From assembly GCA_030432295.1 (NCBI GenBank), contig JAUIHI010000013.1, positions 1 to 64,000 on the forward strand: a DNA stretch of 64,000 nucleotides, written 5' to 3'. This document shows positions 49,611 through 59,700 of this stretch, piece by piece. This DNA is from Anaerolineae bacterium (GTDB lineage: Bacteria > Chloroflexota > Anaerolineae > Caldilineales > Caldilineaceae). The position numbers were made by a program, and so were the translations under genes. Every line of letters starts with the position of its first letter. The first letter of the stretch is position 1. The notes under the pieces were generated by a model that was not told the DNA's origin, did not search any database, and saw only the letters and a program-made list of their open reading frames with translations.

Positions 49611-49685
49611 GATTGGTTGAATCGTTGACTGGTTCATTGGTAGCGACGGGAGTACCCAATCAACCAGTGAACCAATCAACCAATT
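49611..49685. repeat. Inverted repeat of the TTGGTTGATTGG family
   Basis: Arms at 49611-49640 and 49656-49685 (CCAATCAACCAGTGAACC word) are largely complementary. It fills the gap between the isomerase and dehydrogenase genes on the minus strand. Confidence 0.8.
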
Positions 49686-49687
49686 TT

Positions 49688-50467
49688 CTACTGCCCTAAT
49701 TCACGCTTAATCAACGCCAGCGTCTTCACCGCGGCGCCTCTCTCATCGCCGTCGTGGGGGACGCTTTCGATGCCCCACGCGCCGCTGTAGCCGGTTTCCT
49801 TGAGCAGGCCGAAGGCTTTGGAGAGATTGACCGACGGGTCGTTGCCCGCTTCGTCAAAGGCGAAGGTTTTGATGTGGGTCAGGCTGGCGTATTTGGCGCA
49901 GAGCTCCCAGCCCAGTTCCTGCTTGCCTTCGGCCCAGTTGTTGGTGTCAAAGAGCAGGCCCAGCCCGTCCACCGCTTCCAGCACTTTCACCACATTCTCC
50001 GGGTGCTTCGTCGGCCCCCAGTGATTTTCGACGATCACTTCCAGCCCTTTAGCCCGTGCCCGAGGAATCAGATCGTTATAGCCGTCGACGATAATCGCCA
50101 GCATCTCATCGCTGATGGTATCGACCCGCCCGCCGGTGTCGATGCGCACCTGGGACGCGCCCAGAAATTCGGCCACATCCAGCCAGGCGTAGGCGACGGC
50201 ACGGGTCTTGGCCCGCTCCTCCGCGGTCGGCTCGTAGATGTGACCGCCGTCGATGGCGACACAGCCGAAGGGCAGGCCCGTAGCATCCCCCGCGGCCTTG
50301 ACTTTCGCCAGCCAGGCCCGGTCGGTCAGCCCCGGCTCCAGATGTTTCATCCACGGGTCCAGTTGGGTGAAGCCATTCTCTTTGCAGAAATCGATATAGC
50401 CGTTGATGTCCATCGAGCCGTTCTCGAAGCTGCGACGAAAACTGTAGGAAATGATGCTGTAGCGCAT
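49688..50467 (-). CDS. Sugar phosphate isomerase/epimerase family (TIM barrel)
   Basis: The 259-residue product is an AP-endonuclease-2-like TIM barrel used by sugar isomerases. Metal-ligand candidates occur in EVIVENHWGPTKHPE, FDTNNWAEG and HIKTFAF, with a final WGIESVPHDGDE. ATG 50467 follows GGAG and the family homology starts at once (RYSIISYSFRRSF). It probably works with the adjacent MocA-type dehydrogenase. Confidence 0.88.
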   Translation of the reverse strand: MRYSIISYSFRRSFENGSMDINGYIDFCKENGFTQLDPWMKHLEPGLTDRAWLAKVKAAGDATGLPFGCVAIDGGHIYEPTAEERAKTRAVAYAWLDVAEFLGASQVRIDTGGRVDTISDEMLAIIVDGYNDLIPRARAKGLEVIVENHWGPTKHPENVVKVLEAVDGLGLLFDTNNWAEGKQELGWELCAKYASLTHIKTFAFDEAGNDPSVNLSKAFGLLKETGYSGAWGIESVPHDGDERGAAVKTLALIKRELGQ

Positions 50468-50621
50468 GGGGAGTCTCCGTGGGGTGTGTGGGGTTTGTGA
50501 GTTTGCGTCATTCGGAACAATCAAGCAAAATAGAAGTCCTGTTATTCTACACCCAACCGGGCTTTCCAGCAATGGAATTTCAATGGCCCATCGTTTGTTC
50601 CCATCCCCAAAGGAGACCCCA

Positions 50622-51005
50622 GTGAAACTCGAACACGCCGCTATCAATGTACCCGATGTCAAGGCCGCGGCCCAATGGTACGTGGACAATCTGGAAATGC
50701 GTATCGTCGTCGCCGGGCAGGCCGCGCCCTACATGACATTCATCGCCGACAGCGCGGGCAGTATGATTGAACTCTACACCCGCACAGACATCGCCCCCCC
50801 GGACTACAGCGAAATCAACCCCTTCAATCTCCATTTCGCTTTTTCTGTGGATGATATGGAAGCAGCTCGGGACGCGCTGGTGGCCGCGGGCGCGACGGTC
50901 GTGGACCAGATCGCCACCACCCCCGCAGGCGACCAACTGCTCTTCCTGCGCGACCCCTGGCAGGTGCCGATTCAGATCGTCAAGCGCAAGAAGCCGATGG
51001 TGTAG
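50622..51005 (+). CDS. VOC superfamily (glyoxalase-like) protein
   Basis: The 127-residue product has two beta-alpha-beta-beta-beta units: KLEHAAINVPDVKAAAQWYV with a His ligand, and NLHFAFSVDDMEAARDALV with a second His, ending at DPWQVPIQIVKR. It may be a metal-dependent lyase, isomerase or dioxygenase. GTG 50622 follows AGGAG; a longer frame from 50466 would translate the promoter region. The substrate is unknown. Confidence 0.87.
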   Translation: MKLEHAAINVPDVKAAAQWYVDNLEMRIVVAGQAAPYMTFIADSAGSMIELYTRTDIAPPDYSEINPFNLHFAFSVDDMEAARDALVAAGATVVDQIATTPAGDQLLFLRDPWQVPIQIVKRKKPMV

Positions 51006-51034
51006 TTGCTGCGTGCAGCGTACTGCGTAAAACT

Positions 51035-51081
51035 GGACGGCAGACCGCGGACGACGGACGGTTCTTGGCGGTCTGCCGTCC
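51035..51081. repeat. Inverted repeat of the GACGG family
   Basis: GGACGGCAGACCGC (51035-51048) pairs perfectly with 51068-51081, and flanking CGTC words extend the similarity. It lies in the leader region of the kbl gene. Confidence 0.82.
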
Positions 51082-51123
51082 GTCGTCTGTCGTCTCATTC
51101 TGCAATGCAAAGGAGTATCCCCC

Positions 51124-52311
51124 ATGCCCAACAGCAGCATCGCCTGGATCGACGCAGAATTGGATCGGCTGAAAGAGGCCGGTCTCTACAACACCATTCG
51201 CACGATTGAATCCCCGATGGACGGCTGGGTCGTCATCGACGGCCAGCGCAAACTCAACTTCTGCGCCAACAATTATTTGGGGCTTGCCAATCACCCCCGC
51301 CTGCGAGAGGCCGCCAAAGCTGCCATCGACCGCTACGGCATTGGCCCCGGCGCGGTACGCACGATTGCCGGGACCACCTCCCTCCACATCGAACTGGAAG
51401 AGAAGCTGGCTGCCTTCAAAAAGGCCGAAGCCTGTATCACTTTTCAGAGCGGATTTACGGCCAATCTGGCGACGATCCCCGCGCTGGTGGGCAAGGACGA
51501 CCTGATCTTCTCCGACGAACTGAACCACGCCAGTATCATCGACGCCTGCCGCCTGAGCCGGGCGCAGGTGATCCGCTACGCGCACAACGACGTGGCCGAT
51601 CTGCGCGCCAAAATTGCGGAAAATTCCAGCGACGGGCGCAAACTGATTGTCACCGACGGCGTATTCAGTATGGACGGCGATATCGCACCCCTGGACGAAA
51701 TTGTGGCTGTGGCCGAGGAGACCGGCTGTCTGTCGATGGTGGACGACGCCCACGGCGAGGGTGTGTTGGGCGAAGGCGGGCGGGGGATTGTGGACCACTT
51801 TCATCTGCACGGGCGGGTGGATGTGGAGGTGGGCACAATGAGCAAAGCCTTTGGCGCGGTGGGCGGAATGGTGGCAGGCCGCCGCACGATTGTGGAATGG
51901 CTGCGCCAGCGGGGACGCCCCTTCCTCTTTTCCAGCGCGATGACCGCGCCGGATGTGGCCGCCTGTATCGAAGCCACCGCAATGCTCCAGGAATCGACGG
52001 AACGGGTGGAGCGGCTGTGGAGCAACGCCAGTCTGCTCAAATCCGAACTGCAAAAAATGGGCTTCGACACGGGCCAGAGCCAGACGCCGATTGTGCCGGT
52101 GATGCTGGGCGAAGCGCCCCTGGCCCAGGAATTCAGCCGCCGCCTCTTCGCCGCGGGCGTCTTTGCAATGGCGATTGGTTTCCCCACCGTTCCCGCAGGC
52201 AAGGCGCGCATCCGGGTGATGAACAGCGCGGCCCACAGCAAAGACGACTTGGAAGTGGGGCTGGCCGCGTTTGAGAAGATTGGCCGGGAATTGGGCCTAA
52301 TCGGAGATTAG
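51124..52311 (+). CDS. kbl: Glycine C-acetyltransferase (2-amino-3-ketobutyrate CoA ligase)
   Basis: This PLP enzyme converts 2-amino-3-ketobutyrate plus CoA to glycine and acetyl-CoA. The 395-residue product has the alpha-oxoamine synthase hallmarks: [61 protein letters not shown], and the PLP lysine in [19 protein letters not shown] precedes ATG 51124. The next gene encodes the matching threonine dehydrogenase, which resolves the choice among related synthases. Confidence 0.93.
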   Translation: MPNSSIAWIDAELDRLKEAGLYNTIRTIESPMDGWVVIDGQRKLNFCANNYLGLANHPRLREAAKAAIDRYGIGPGAVRTIAGTTSLHIELEEKLAAFKKAEACITFQSGFTANLATIPALVGKDDLIFSDELNHASIIDACRLSRAQVIRYAHNDVADLRAKIAENSSDGRKLIVTDGVFSMDGDIAPLDEIVAVAEETGCLSMVDDAHGEGVLGEGGRGIVDHFHLHGRVDVEVGTMSKAFGAVGGMVAGRRTIVEWLRQRGRPFLFSSAMTAPDVAACIEATAMLQESTERVERLWSNASLLKSELQKMGFDTGQSQTPIVPVMLGEAPLAQEFSRRLFAAGVFAMAIGFPTVPAGKARIRVMNSAAHSKDDLEVGLAAFEKIGRELGLIGD

Positions 52312-52380
52312 ATATTAGGTATTGGATATTTGGTAGTGACACCCCGTCGCGTCACTACCAAATATCCAATACCTAATATC
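52311..52380. repeat. Perfect 30-bp inverted repeat inside the kbl-tdh operon
   Basis: Bases 52311-52340 are the exact reverse complement of 52351-52380, with a ten-base loop. It begins on the last base of the kbl stop codon and ends 35 bases before the tdh start. It belongs to the TATTGGATATT family. Confidence 0.95.
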
Positions 52381-52415
52381 TTCTACCCCTTCTTTCCACA
52401 AACGAGACATCTCCT

Positions 52416-53438
52416 ATGCGCAAACACGCCATTTTTATCACCGGGGCCAGCGGCGAAGTGGGCCACGCTCTCATCCGCCATCTGGCCGCAGACGGCAACA
52501 ACCGACTGCTCACCCTGGATTTGAAGGCCCTGCCCCCGGACATCGCCCCCCTCTCCACCCACGTCCAGGGCGATATGCTGGACACGAATCTGCTGGCCCG
52601 GCTGGTCAGCGAATACGAGATCGACACAATCTACCACCTGGCCGCGCTGCTCAGCACCCGGGCCGAATTCAGCCCGGAGATGGCCCATCAGGTCAATGTG
52701 GAGGGGATGCTCACCCTCCTCAAACTGGCCGCGGAGCAGAGCCAGTGGCGCAACCAGCCCATCCAGTTCGTCTTTCCCAGTTCCATCGCCATCTACGGCA
52801 TGCCGGATCCGGAGAGCAAAGCTCTCTACAACCGGGTGCGGGAATTCGAGTGGAACCAGCCCCGCACGATGTACGGCTGCAACAAAATCTATGGCGAGAT
52901 GCTGGGCAACTACTATAGCAAACATTTCCGCCAATTGGCCGCGGAAGCGCCCGTGCATATCGACTTTCGCTGCGTGCGCTTTCCGGGGCTGATCAGTGCC
53001 TTTACCCTGCCCAGCGGTGGAACCAGCGACTACGGACCAGAGATGCTCCACGCCGCGGCCAAAGGCGAAGCCTATGCCTGTTTTGTGCGGGAGGATGCCC
53101 GCATCCCCTTTATGACAATGCCCGATGCGGTGCGTTCGCTGCTGCTGCTCTCCCAGGCCCCTGCGGAGAAGCTGACCCGTCGTGTCTACAATGTGACCAG
53201 CTTCAGCCTGAGCGCGGGGGAGATTCGGGAGCGGGTGCTGGATGCCTTCCCGGACGCGCAGGTTAGCTTTGCGCCGGACTTGAAACGGCAGGCCATCATC
53301 GACTCCTGGCCCGCGGATCTGGACGATTCCGCAGCCCGGCGTGACTGGGGCTGGTCTCCCCAGCACGACGTGGACAAAGCCTTCGGGGAGTATCTGATTC
53401 CCAACATTCGCAAGGGGTATGCGCCACCTGACCGATAA
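52416..53438 (+). CDS. L-threonine 3-dehydrogenase, NAD-dependent epimerase type
   Basis: The 340-residue product is a short-chain dehydrogenase with the NAD motif TGASGEVGHALIRHL and the catalytic Tyr-Lys in MYGCNKIYGEM. The C-terminal DSWPADLDDSAARRDWGW is typical of the epimerase-type threonine dehydrogenase rather than of sugar epimerases. It would oxidise threonine to 2-amino-3-ketobutyrate, the substrate of the kbl product upstream, completing threonine degradation to glycine and acetyl-CoA. Confidence 0.9.
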   Translation: MRKHAIFITGASGEVGHALIRHLAADGNNRLLTLDLKALPPDIAPLSTHVQGDMLDTNLLARLVSEYEIDTIYHLAALLSTRAEFSPEMAHQVNVEGMLTLLKLAAEQSQWRNQPIQFVFPSSIAIYGMPDPESKALYNRVREFEWNQPRTMYGCNKIYGEMLGNYYSKHFRQLAAEAPVHIDFRCVRFPGLISAFTLPSGGTSDYGPEMLHAAAKGEAYACFVREDARIPFMTMPDAVRSLLLLSQAPAEKLTRRVYNVTSFSLSAGEIRERVLDAFPDAQVSFAPDLKRQAIIDSWPADLDDSAARRDWGWSPQHDVDKAFGEYLIPNIRKGYAPPDR

Positions 53439-53511
53439 AATTCTTCTGACTTCAGCAAGAATTGCAGAGCCTTCTTGTAAACACGGATGAAAGAGAACCA
53501 TCACCAGACAG

Positions 53512-54948
53512 ATGAACCGCATCCGCCAAAATCGTTTTTTACTCTTTTCCCATCTCCTGCTCTCCCTCGCCATCGGCGTTGGGCTGGTTGTCTATGCCCG
53601 CCGCGCACCCATTTCAGTCGAGCAATTGCCCTGGCTGCTGATGGGCGGGGCGCTGCTCTATGGCGTGGCCGCGGGCCTGCTCTCCCTGCTCATCGCGGTC
53701 CGTGCCACCCGGCCTTTGCGTGAACTGATCGAAGTGGTGCGGCGTATGGCCGGCGGCGACCTGACTGTGCGGATGTTCTCCACCAGCCAGGACGAAGTGG
53801 GACGTCTGATCGATGGCTTCAACCGGATGGCCGAGGAGTTTCAGGGACAAATGGCCGCGCTGGGCAAAGAACAGAGCCGTCTGCAAGCGGTGCTGGCTGC
53901 CATGACTGATGGCATTCTGATTGTCAATGAGGAGGGGCGGGTGCAGTTGGTGAATGTGGCCGCCACCCATCTGTTGGGGATCGGAGAAGTCGATGTTCTG
54001 GACCGTCCCTTTGCCCAGGTAGCCAGAGATCACCGGCTGATCCACCTGTGGCAGCGCTGTCGGGAACAGAACGAGGAGGCCAGCGACACCTTCGATTCCC
54101 TGGCCGACGGGCGCACGTTGCGCGGGGTGGTTACGCCCATTCGTCAACTCACGCCGCCGGGCTATCTGGTGATTGTGCAGGATTTGACCGAACTGCGCCG
54201 TCTGGAGCGCATCCGCCGGGAGTTTGTCAGCAATATCTCCCACGAACTGCGCACACCCCTGGCCTCTCTGCGCGCCCTGGCCGACACCCTGCGCGACGGC
54301 GCGCTGGACGATCCTCCCGCGGCCCGTCGCTTTCTGGACCGAATGGACGGGGAGGTGGATTCCCTGACCCAAATGGTGGCAGAGTTGCTGGAACTGTCCC
54401 GCATCGAATCGGGGCGCGTGCCTATTCGTCTGCGCTCTGCTTCTCTGGACGAAGTGCTTCTCCCCGCGATGGAACGGTTGACCCCCCAATTCGACCGGGC
54501 CGGGCTGACGCTGGCTGTGGAAATTCCCGACGGCCTGCCCCCCGCGCTGGCCGATGTGGAACGGGTGCAGCAGGTGATCACAAATCTGGTCCACAATGCG
54601 CTGAAGTTCACCCCCGGCGGCGGCACAGTCACAGTGAGTGCGCGTCTGAGCGACGAGAAACCCGACTGGCTGCCCGGCTATGCCCAGGAGACGCCGCCCC
54701 ATTCCACCGCCGACCGGATGCTCCTCGTCCAGGTCAAAGACACGGGTGTCGGTATTCCTCCGTATGACTTGCCCCGCATCTTTGAACGCTTCTACAAAGC
54801 CGACCGTGCCCGCTCCGGCGGCGGCACAGGACTGGGGCTGGCGATTGCCAAGCACATTGTCCAGGCCCACGGCGGGCGCATCTCCGCGGCCAGCCGGGAA
54901 GGGGAGGGAACCACCTTTTCCTTCACCCTGCCCGTGGCGCAAGATTGA
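53512..54948 (+). CDS. PhoR-like sensor histidine kinase
   Basis: The 478-residue kinase has two membrane helices (about residues 8-25 and 40-62), a HAMP domain (ATRPLRELIEVVRRMAGGDL), a PAS domain (about 125-235), a HisKA domain with phospho-His in NISHELRTPLASL, and an ATPase domain (TNLVHNALKFTPGGG, DTGVGIPPYDLPRIFERFYK, GTGLGLAIAKHIV). The short region between the helices is typical of PhoR. It lies directly upstream of pstSCAB, which supports phosphate control. No response regulator gene is in this window. Confidence 0.9.
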   Translation: MNRIRQNRFLLFSHLLLSLAIGVGLVVYARRAPISVEQLPWLLMGGALLYGVAAGLLSLLIAVRATRPLRELIEVVRRMAGGDLTVRMFSTSQDEVGRLIDGFNRMAEEFQGQMAALGKEQSRLQAVLAAMTDGILIVNEEGRVQLVNVAATHLLGIGEVDVLDRPFAQVARDHRLIHLWQRCREQNEEASDTFDSLADGRTLRGVVTPIRQLTPPGYLVIVQDLTELRRLERIRREFVSNISHELRTPLASLRALADTLRDGALDDPPAARRFLDRMDGEVDSLTQMVAELLELSRIESGRVPIRLRSASLDEVLLPAMERLTPQFDRAGLTLAVEIPDGLPPALADVERVQQVITNLVHNALKFTPGGGTVTVSARLSDEKPDWLPGYAQETPPHSTADRMLLVQVKDTGVGIPPYDLPRIFERFYKADRARSGGGTGLGLAIAKHIVQAHGGRISAASREGEGTTFSFTLPVAQD

Positions 54949-54954
54949 AGTTAT

Positions 54955-55027
54955 TGGGTATTGGATATTGGGTGTTAGCTATTTCGTAGGTTGACATTCC
55001 GACGCGGCTCACGAAATACCCAATATC
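54955..55027. repeat. TATTGGGTATT-family inverted repeat after the kinase gene
   Basis: ATATTGGG and TATTTCGT words at about 54964-54987 pair with ACGAAATACCCAATATC at about 55011-55027. The interior differs from the other copies. Confidence 0.72.
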
Positions 55028-55065
55028 TTTTTCGTTAATCATCCAATAACAAAATGATCCCCCCC

Positions 55066-55117
55066 CATTAACCCCATTTGTGACACAAAGCACAAACCAT
55101 TAACAATCGCATAGTAT
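55066..55117 (+). promoter_or_regulatory. Candidate PhoB/PhoP sites and -10 box of pstS
   Basis: CATTAAC occurs as a direct repeat at 55066-55072 and 55098-55104, 32 bases apart (about three turns). The second copy lies just before TAGTAT (55112-55117), a possible -10. Direct repeats near -35 are expected of phosphate regulators, but the words do not match a described Pho box exactly. Confidence 0.4.
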
Positions 55118-55182
55118 CCTCTTTTCAGAACGGAATCAATCTGTTCCACGACATCAAAAGAAATATTCTGAAAGGAAGAAAC

Positions 55183-56226
55183 ATGCGTTACAAGTTATTG
55201 GTACTCGTCTCTCTGGCTCTGCTGATTTTGGCTGGCTGTGCGCCCGCAGCCACCCCAGCCCCTGCAGCGGCCACAGAGGCTCCCGCCGCCACAGAGGCTC
55301 CCGCGGCTGAATCTGCCCCGGCTGAAGCAGCTCCGGTTGAAGCGCCCGCTATGTCCGAAAGCGGCCTGCCCGAAGTCAACCCCCTGGAAGTCACCGGGGA
55401 CATTATTGTGGCGGGCAGCTCGACTGTCTATCCCCTGACCGAAGCGATTGCTGAACGCTTTGCCGATGAAGGCTATGCCGGCAACATCACCATCGACAGC
55501 ATCGGTTCCGGTGCTGGTTTCGAACGCTTCTGCGTAGCCGGCGAGTCGGACATCTCCAACGCCAGCCGGCCCATCAAGGATTCCGAGGTGGAAAGCTGCG
55601 CGGCCATTGGTCGCACTCCCATCGAATTCCGGGTGGGAACCGATGCACTGGCCGTTGTGGTCAGCCCCGAGGCCGATTGGTTGGAGAGCGTGACAATGGA
55701 TGAATTGGTCGTCCTTTTCTCCACCGCCACCACCTGGGCCGATGTGAACCCGGACTGGCCTGCCGAGCCGATTCAGCGCTTTATCCCCGGCACGGACAGC
55801 GGCACCTTCGACTACTTCGTGGAAGCGGTCTACGGCGAAGACGAGGAGCCGATTCTGAGTGCAGCCAACACCCAACTCAGCGAGGACGACAATGTGCTGG
55901 TGCAGGGCGTGGAGGGCAGCAAGTATGCCATCGGCTTCTTTGGCTATGCCTACTACCAGGAGAACGCCGAACTGCTGAAGATTCTGGCGGTTGAAGGTGT
56001 GGAAGCCAGCGCTGAGAATGTGGACAACAACAGCTACCCCCTGGCCCGCCCCCTCTTCATCTATTCGGATGCGACTGTGATGGCAGAGAAACCCCAGGTA
56101 GCGGCGTACATCAATTTCTACCTGAGCTTTGTCAACGAAGAAGTCATCCGGGTTGGCTACTTCCCCTCCAGCGCTGCTGCTCTGGAAACGGCCAAAGCGA
56201 ATTTCCTGGCGGCCATCGGCCAATAG
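55183..56226 (+). CDS. pstS: Phosphate ABC transporter substrate-binding lipoprotein
   Basis: PstS captures phosphate outside the membrane. The 347-residue product has a lipobox (LLILAGC, Cys19), an Ala/Pro/Glu-rich linker of about 45 residues, then the binding domain with VAGSSTVYPLTEAIAERF and the phosphate-loop residues SIGSGAGFERFC and PGTDSGTFDYF. AAAGGAAG precedes ATG 55183. It starts the pst operon. Confidence 0.95.
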   Translation: MRYKLLVLVSLALLILAGCAPAATPAPAAATEAPAATEAPAAESAPAEAAPVEAPAMSESGLPEVNPLEVTGDIIVAGSSTVYPLTEAIAERFADEGYAGNITIDSIGSGAGFERFCVAGESDISNASRPIKDSEVESCAAIGRTPIEFRVGTDALAVVVSPEADWLESVTMDELVVLFSTATTWADVNPDWPAEPIQRFIPGTDSGTFDYFVEAVYGEDEEPILSAANTQLSEDDNVLVQGVEGSKYAIGFFGYAYYQENAELLKILAVEGVEASAENVDNNSYPLARPLFIYSDATVMAEKPQVAAYINFYLSFVNEEVIRVGYFPSSAAALETAKANFLAAIGQ

Positions 56227-56235
56227 AAAAATAGT

Positions 56236-56305
56236 TTGTATACACGGATGGAAAGGAACACAGATCATCTGAAAAATCTGTGTTCCTTTCCATCCGTGTA
56301 TACAA
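56236..56305. repeat. Perfect 30-bp inverted repeat between pstS and pstC
   Basis: Bases 56236-56265 are the exact reverse complement of 56276-56305, with a ten-base loop, the same 30-10-30 geometry as the unrelated sequence at 52311. Such a hairpin after a binding-protein gene could protect the pstS message and reduce downstream expression. Confidence 0.95.
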
Positions 56306-56324
56306 CGAGCAAAGGGAGGTAAAT

Positions 56325-57281
56325 GTGAAGAGTGATGCGCTGGTCCTGCCGAGGATGCAAGTGGCAAGCGGCGGTAATGCCAGCCCGCTGCGTCATCGTG
56401 TCCGCTGGGGAGAACGGTTGATTCAGGGCTTTTTGTTCCTGTGCGGTGCGGTTTCGATCCTGACGACCGTCGGGATTGTGGCTGTGCTGGGACGGGAATC
56501 CCTGCTCTTTTTCGCCAGCCCAGAGGTGCATCTCTCCGAATTTTTCGGGACCACCACCTGGCAGCCCGCGATTGAGAGATTTGGCATCTGGCCTCTGGTG
56601 ACGGCGACCCTCATCACCAGTTCGATCGCTATGCTGGTGGCCCTGCCTCTCGGTCTGGCCGTGGCGATTTATCTGAGCGAGTATGCCTCGGACAAGGCCC
56701 GAGCCATCCTGAAGCCGGTGATGGAGATTCTGGCCGGTGTACCCACAGTCGTCTACGGCTACTTTGCCCTGACATTTATGACGCCGCTATTGCGCTCTAT
56801 CTTTGGCCGGGATGTGGTGGAAATTTACAACACCGCCTCGGCGGGTATTGTCATCGGGATTCTGATTATCCCGCTGGTCAGTTCTATGGCGGAGGACGCG
56901 CTGCGGGCTGTGCCCGATTCCCTGCGCCAGGCGGCCTATGGCCTGGGTGCGACGAAATTGGAGACTGCCGTGCGGGTGGTTCTGCCTGCGGCCCTCTCCG
57001 GTGTCACCGCCGCTTTTATCGTCGCCATCAGCCGGGCTGTGGGCGAAACAATGGTAGTGGCGATTGCGGCCGGTGCGGGTCCCAAATTTACCTTCAATCC
57101 TTTTGAGGCCGCCGAAACAATGACCGGCCATATTGTGCGCATCAGCGGCGGGGATTTGAGCTACGATTCCATCGATTACAACAGCATCTTCGCCATCGGC
57201 CTGCTGCTCTTTGTGATGACACTGACGCTGAATGTGATCAGCCAGCGCATTGTGCGCCGCTTCCGGGAGGTATACGAATGA
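56325..57281 (+). CDS. pstC: Phosphate ABC transporter permease PstC
   Basis: The 318-residue permease has six helices and the ABC permease loop [23 protein letters not shown] 56325 follows AGGGAGG by five bases; an in-frame start at 56280 would begin in the palindrome arm. It overlaps pstA by four bases (ATGA). Confidence 0.95.
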   Translation: MKSDALVLPRMQVASGGNASPLRHRVRWGERLIQGFLFLCGAVSILTTVGIVAVLGRESLLFFASPEVHLSEFFGTTTWQPAIERFGIWPLVTATLITSSIAMLVALPLGLAVAIYLSEYASDKARAILKPVMEILAGVPTVVYGYFALTFMTPLLRSIFGRDVVEIYNTASAGIVIGILIIPLVSSMAEDALRAVPDSLRQAAYGLGATKLETAVRVVLPAALSGVTAAFIVAISRAVGETMVVAIAAGAGPKFTFNPFEAAETMTGHIVRISGGDLSYDSIDYNSIFAIGLLLFVMTLTLNVISQRIVRRFREVYE

Positions 57282-58555
57282 GCCAAAATACACAGGCCGA
57301 GTCGGGCGTGGGGATGCCCAAAGAGGCGGAGTATAGCGAACTGGTGGCTCGTCGTCAGCGCCAGGGACGCATCTGGGCGATGGTCTTTCAGGCGGCCACG
57401 CTGGTGGGCATTCTGGCCCTCACCGCCCTGCTCTACAATATCGTCACCGAATCCTTTGGGCTGGTCGCGCTGGAAAATGAGGTAGACCCGATTTCGCTGG
57501 CGGTCAGAGGCATACCCCTGGAGGAACTTTCCAAAGAGCAGTTGCAGACGATTCTGGAGGCGAATATCTCCGCCGGCTTGCTGCGCCGCTTTGAGAATGA
57601 CCAGCCCTTTGCCGAACGAGACCGAGAGAGCGTCTACGGGCTTGTGCTGGAACGGGTGGTCGAGCCGCGCATTGTGGCAACCTGGACGCTGCAAGAATCT
57701 CTCTTTCAGCGGGAGCAGATCGAGGCGGAGATCGCGGCCAAATATCCCAACGCAGTGCTGGAATTCCGCAGTTGGGTGAACCCGAATTTTGTATCCAGCA
57801 CCCAATCCAGTGTGCCCATCCAGGCCGGTGTGCGCACAGCGCTTTTCGGCTCCCTGTGGGTCATTCTCATCACAATTTTGTTCGCCTTCCCGGTCGGTGT
57901 AGGCGCGGCCATCTATCTGGAAGAGTATGCGGATGACAACCCCATCAACCGGCTGATCCAGACGAATATCAACAATCTGGCCGGTGTGCCGTCGATTATC
58001 TACGGGATGTTGGGGCTGGCGATCTTTGTGCGCACAATGCAGCCGTTGACTAGCGGCGCGCTGCTGGGGTTGGCCGATGCAAGTACGGCCAATGGGCGCA
58101 CAATCCTCTCCGCCGGGTTGACGCTGGGGCTGCTGATTCTGCCGATGATTATCATCAACGCCCAGGAGGCCATCCGCGCCGTGCCCAGCACATTGCGCCA
58201 GGCGGGCTATGGCCTGGGCGCGACCCAATGGCAGGTCATCTGGCATCACGTCCTGCCATCGTCTATGCCGGGAATTCTGACGGGAACGATTCTTTCCATC
58301 TCCCGTGCCATCGGCGAGACCGCACCTCTGGTGGTGATTGGTGCGTCTACATTTATCGCAGTGGATCCCAATGGGCCGTTTTCCAAATTCACTGTCCTGC
58401 CCATCCAGATTTACCAGTGGACCTCCCGGCCCCAGGACGAATTTCGCAATCTGGCCGCGGCTGCCATTCTGGTGCTGCTCGCTCTGCTGCTCACGCTCAA
58501 TGCCTCGGCTGTGCTTCTGCGCAACCGCTTCAGCGTAGCCCGTGCAGGAATGTGA
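57278..58555 (+). CDS. pstA: Phosphate ABC transporter permease PstA, with long extracellular loop
   Basis: The 425-residue product has the PstA permease core at residues about 185-425 (loop [20 protein letters not shown]). It is longer than the usual 280-300 residues because about 120 polar, acidic residues (roughly 65-185) lie between the first and second helices, predicted to face outside. The loop is Glu-rich ([18 protein letters not shown]). It might contact PstS. Confidence 0.93.
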   Translation: MSQNTQAESGVGMPKEAEYSELVARRQRQGRIWAMVFQAATLVGILALTALLYNIVTESFGLVALENEVDPISLAVRGIPLEELSKEQLQTILEANISAGLLRRFENDQPFAERDRESVYGLVLERVVEPRIVATWTLQESLFQREQIEAEIAAKYPNAVLEFRSWVNPNFVSSTQSSVPIQAGVRTALFGSLWVILITILFAFPVGVGAAIYLEEYADDNPINRLIQTNINNLAGVPSIIYGMLGLAIFVRTMQPLTSGALLGLADASTANGRTILSAGLTLGLLILPMIIINAQEAIRAVPSTLRQAGYGLGATQWQVIWHHVLPSSMPGILTGTILSISRAIGETAPLVVIGASTFIAVDPNGPFSKFTVLPIQIYQWTSRPQDEFRNLAAAAILVLLALLLTLNASAVLLRNRFSVARAGM

Positions 58556-58560
58556 TGCGA

Positions 58561-58632
58561 TGTGTACACGGATTGAAGAGAACACAGATTGTCTCTGTAT
58601 AAATTCGTGTTCCTTCCCATCCGTGTATACAA
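58561..58632. repeat. GTGTACACGG-family inverted repeat after pstA
   Basis: Imperfect arms at 58561-58590 and 58601-58632 are near copies of the perfect palindrome at 56236, located two genes earlier in the same operon. Confidence 0.85.
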
Positions 58633-58681
58633 ATTTTCGGTGTGGTTCATTTGAGCGGGTTGGCATCTTTACACTTCGGTA

Positions 58682-58751
58682 GGAGGAGTAGGCACGCCCA
58701 CGTGCCGGATGTGGTCGAGTCAGCCCCGCACGTGGGCGTGCTCACTCCTCC
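58682..58751. repeat. GGAGGAGT-GGCACGCCCACGTG inverted repeat before pstB
   Basis: Arms 58682-58704 and 58729-58751 pair with about two mismatches, and flanking AAAGATG-like words extend the pairing. Together with 58561-58632 it fills the 274-base pstA-pstB gap. Confidence 0.85.
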
Positions 58752-58829
58752 TGATTTGTAAAGATCGTTTCACCGCAAAATCAACCACGCCAAATTTTCT
58801 TAGTTGATGTACAGAAGGAGATCGACCCG

Positions 58830-59660
58830 ATGACAATTACACTTGAACGGCCTATGGTCCGCAGAAAAGAGTCCCCAGCGCCCCAGGCGAATGGCGGCCA
58901 GTATGCGATTGAGACAAATGGGCTGAATATCTATTACGGCGCTTTTCATGCCGTGCGCAATGTGGAGATGAAAGTGGCCCGCCGCAAAATTACCGCGATG
59001 ATTGGGCCTTCCGGTTGCGGCAAAAGCACTGTTCTGCGCTGCTTCAACCGCATGAACGATCTGATCCCCAGCGCCCGCATCGAGGGCGAAGTCCTCTTTC
59101 AGGGCGAAAATATCTATGCGGATTACGTGGATTCGGTGGAGGTGCGGCGGCGGATTGGAATGGTCTTTCAGAAGGCCAACCCCTTCCCCAAATCCATCTA
59201 CGACAATGTGGCCTGGGGCGCCCGCATCAACGGCTTCAAAGGCAATGTGGACAATATGGTGGAACGCTCCCTGCGCGGCGCGGCCCTGTGGGACGAAGTG
59301 AAGGACAAATTGCAGCAGAGCGCGCTGGGTCTCTCCGGCGGTCAGCAACAGCGTCTGTGCATCGCCCGGGCCATCGCAGTGGAGCCGGAGATTATCCTGA
59401 TGGACGAGCCAGCCTCGGCCCTGGACCCCATTGCCACCCTGCGCATCGAGGATTTAATGCAGGAATTGGCCAAAGACTATACAATTATTGTGGTTACCCA
59501 CAATATGCAGCAGGCGGCCCGGGTCTCCGACTTCACCGCCTTCTTCAGTGTGGACGAGCAACGCACAGGCCATATGGTGGAATTCGGGCCGACCGACCAG
59601 ATTTTCACCAATCCCAGCGACCAGCGCACGGAAGACTACATCACTGGCCGCTTTGGGTAA
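58830..59660 (+). CDS. pstB: Phosphate ABC transporter ATP-binding protein PstB
   Basis: The 276-residue ATPase has Walker [10 protein letters not shown], the PstB-typical [17 protein letters not shown], signature [19 protein letters not shown], Walker [12 protein letters not shown] and H-loop [20 protein letters not shown] precedes ATG 58830. It completes the PstSCAB importer. Confidence 0.96.
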   Translation: MTITLERPMVRRKESPAPQANGGQYAIETNGLNIYYGAFHAVRNVEMKVARRKITAMIGPSGCGKSTVLRCFNRMNDLIPSARIEGEVLFQGENIYADYVDSVEVRRRIGMVFQKANPFPKSIYDNVAWGARINGFKGNVDNMVERSLRGAALWDEVKDKLQQSALGLSGGQQQRLCIARAIAVEPEIILMDEPASALDPIATLRIEDLMQELAKDYTIIVVTHNMQQAARVSDFTAFFSVDEQRTGHMVEFGPTDQIFTNPSDQRTEDYITGRFG

Positions 59661-59700
59661 AGATGGCTCCCATTTATCCAGCAGACGGAGGGTCCACTCG

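Noticed and set aside
53512-54948. A PhoB-type response regulator next to the PhoR-like kinase
   Set aside because: I looked on both strands on either side and found only tdh upstream and pstS downstream.
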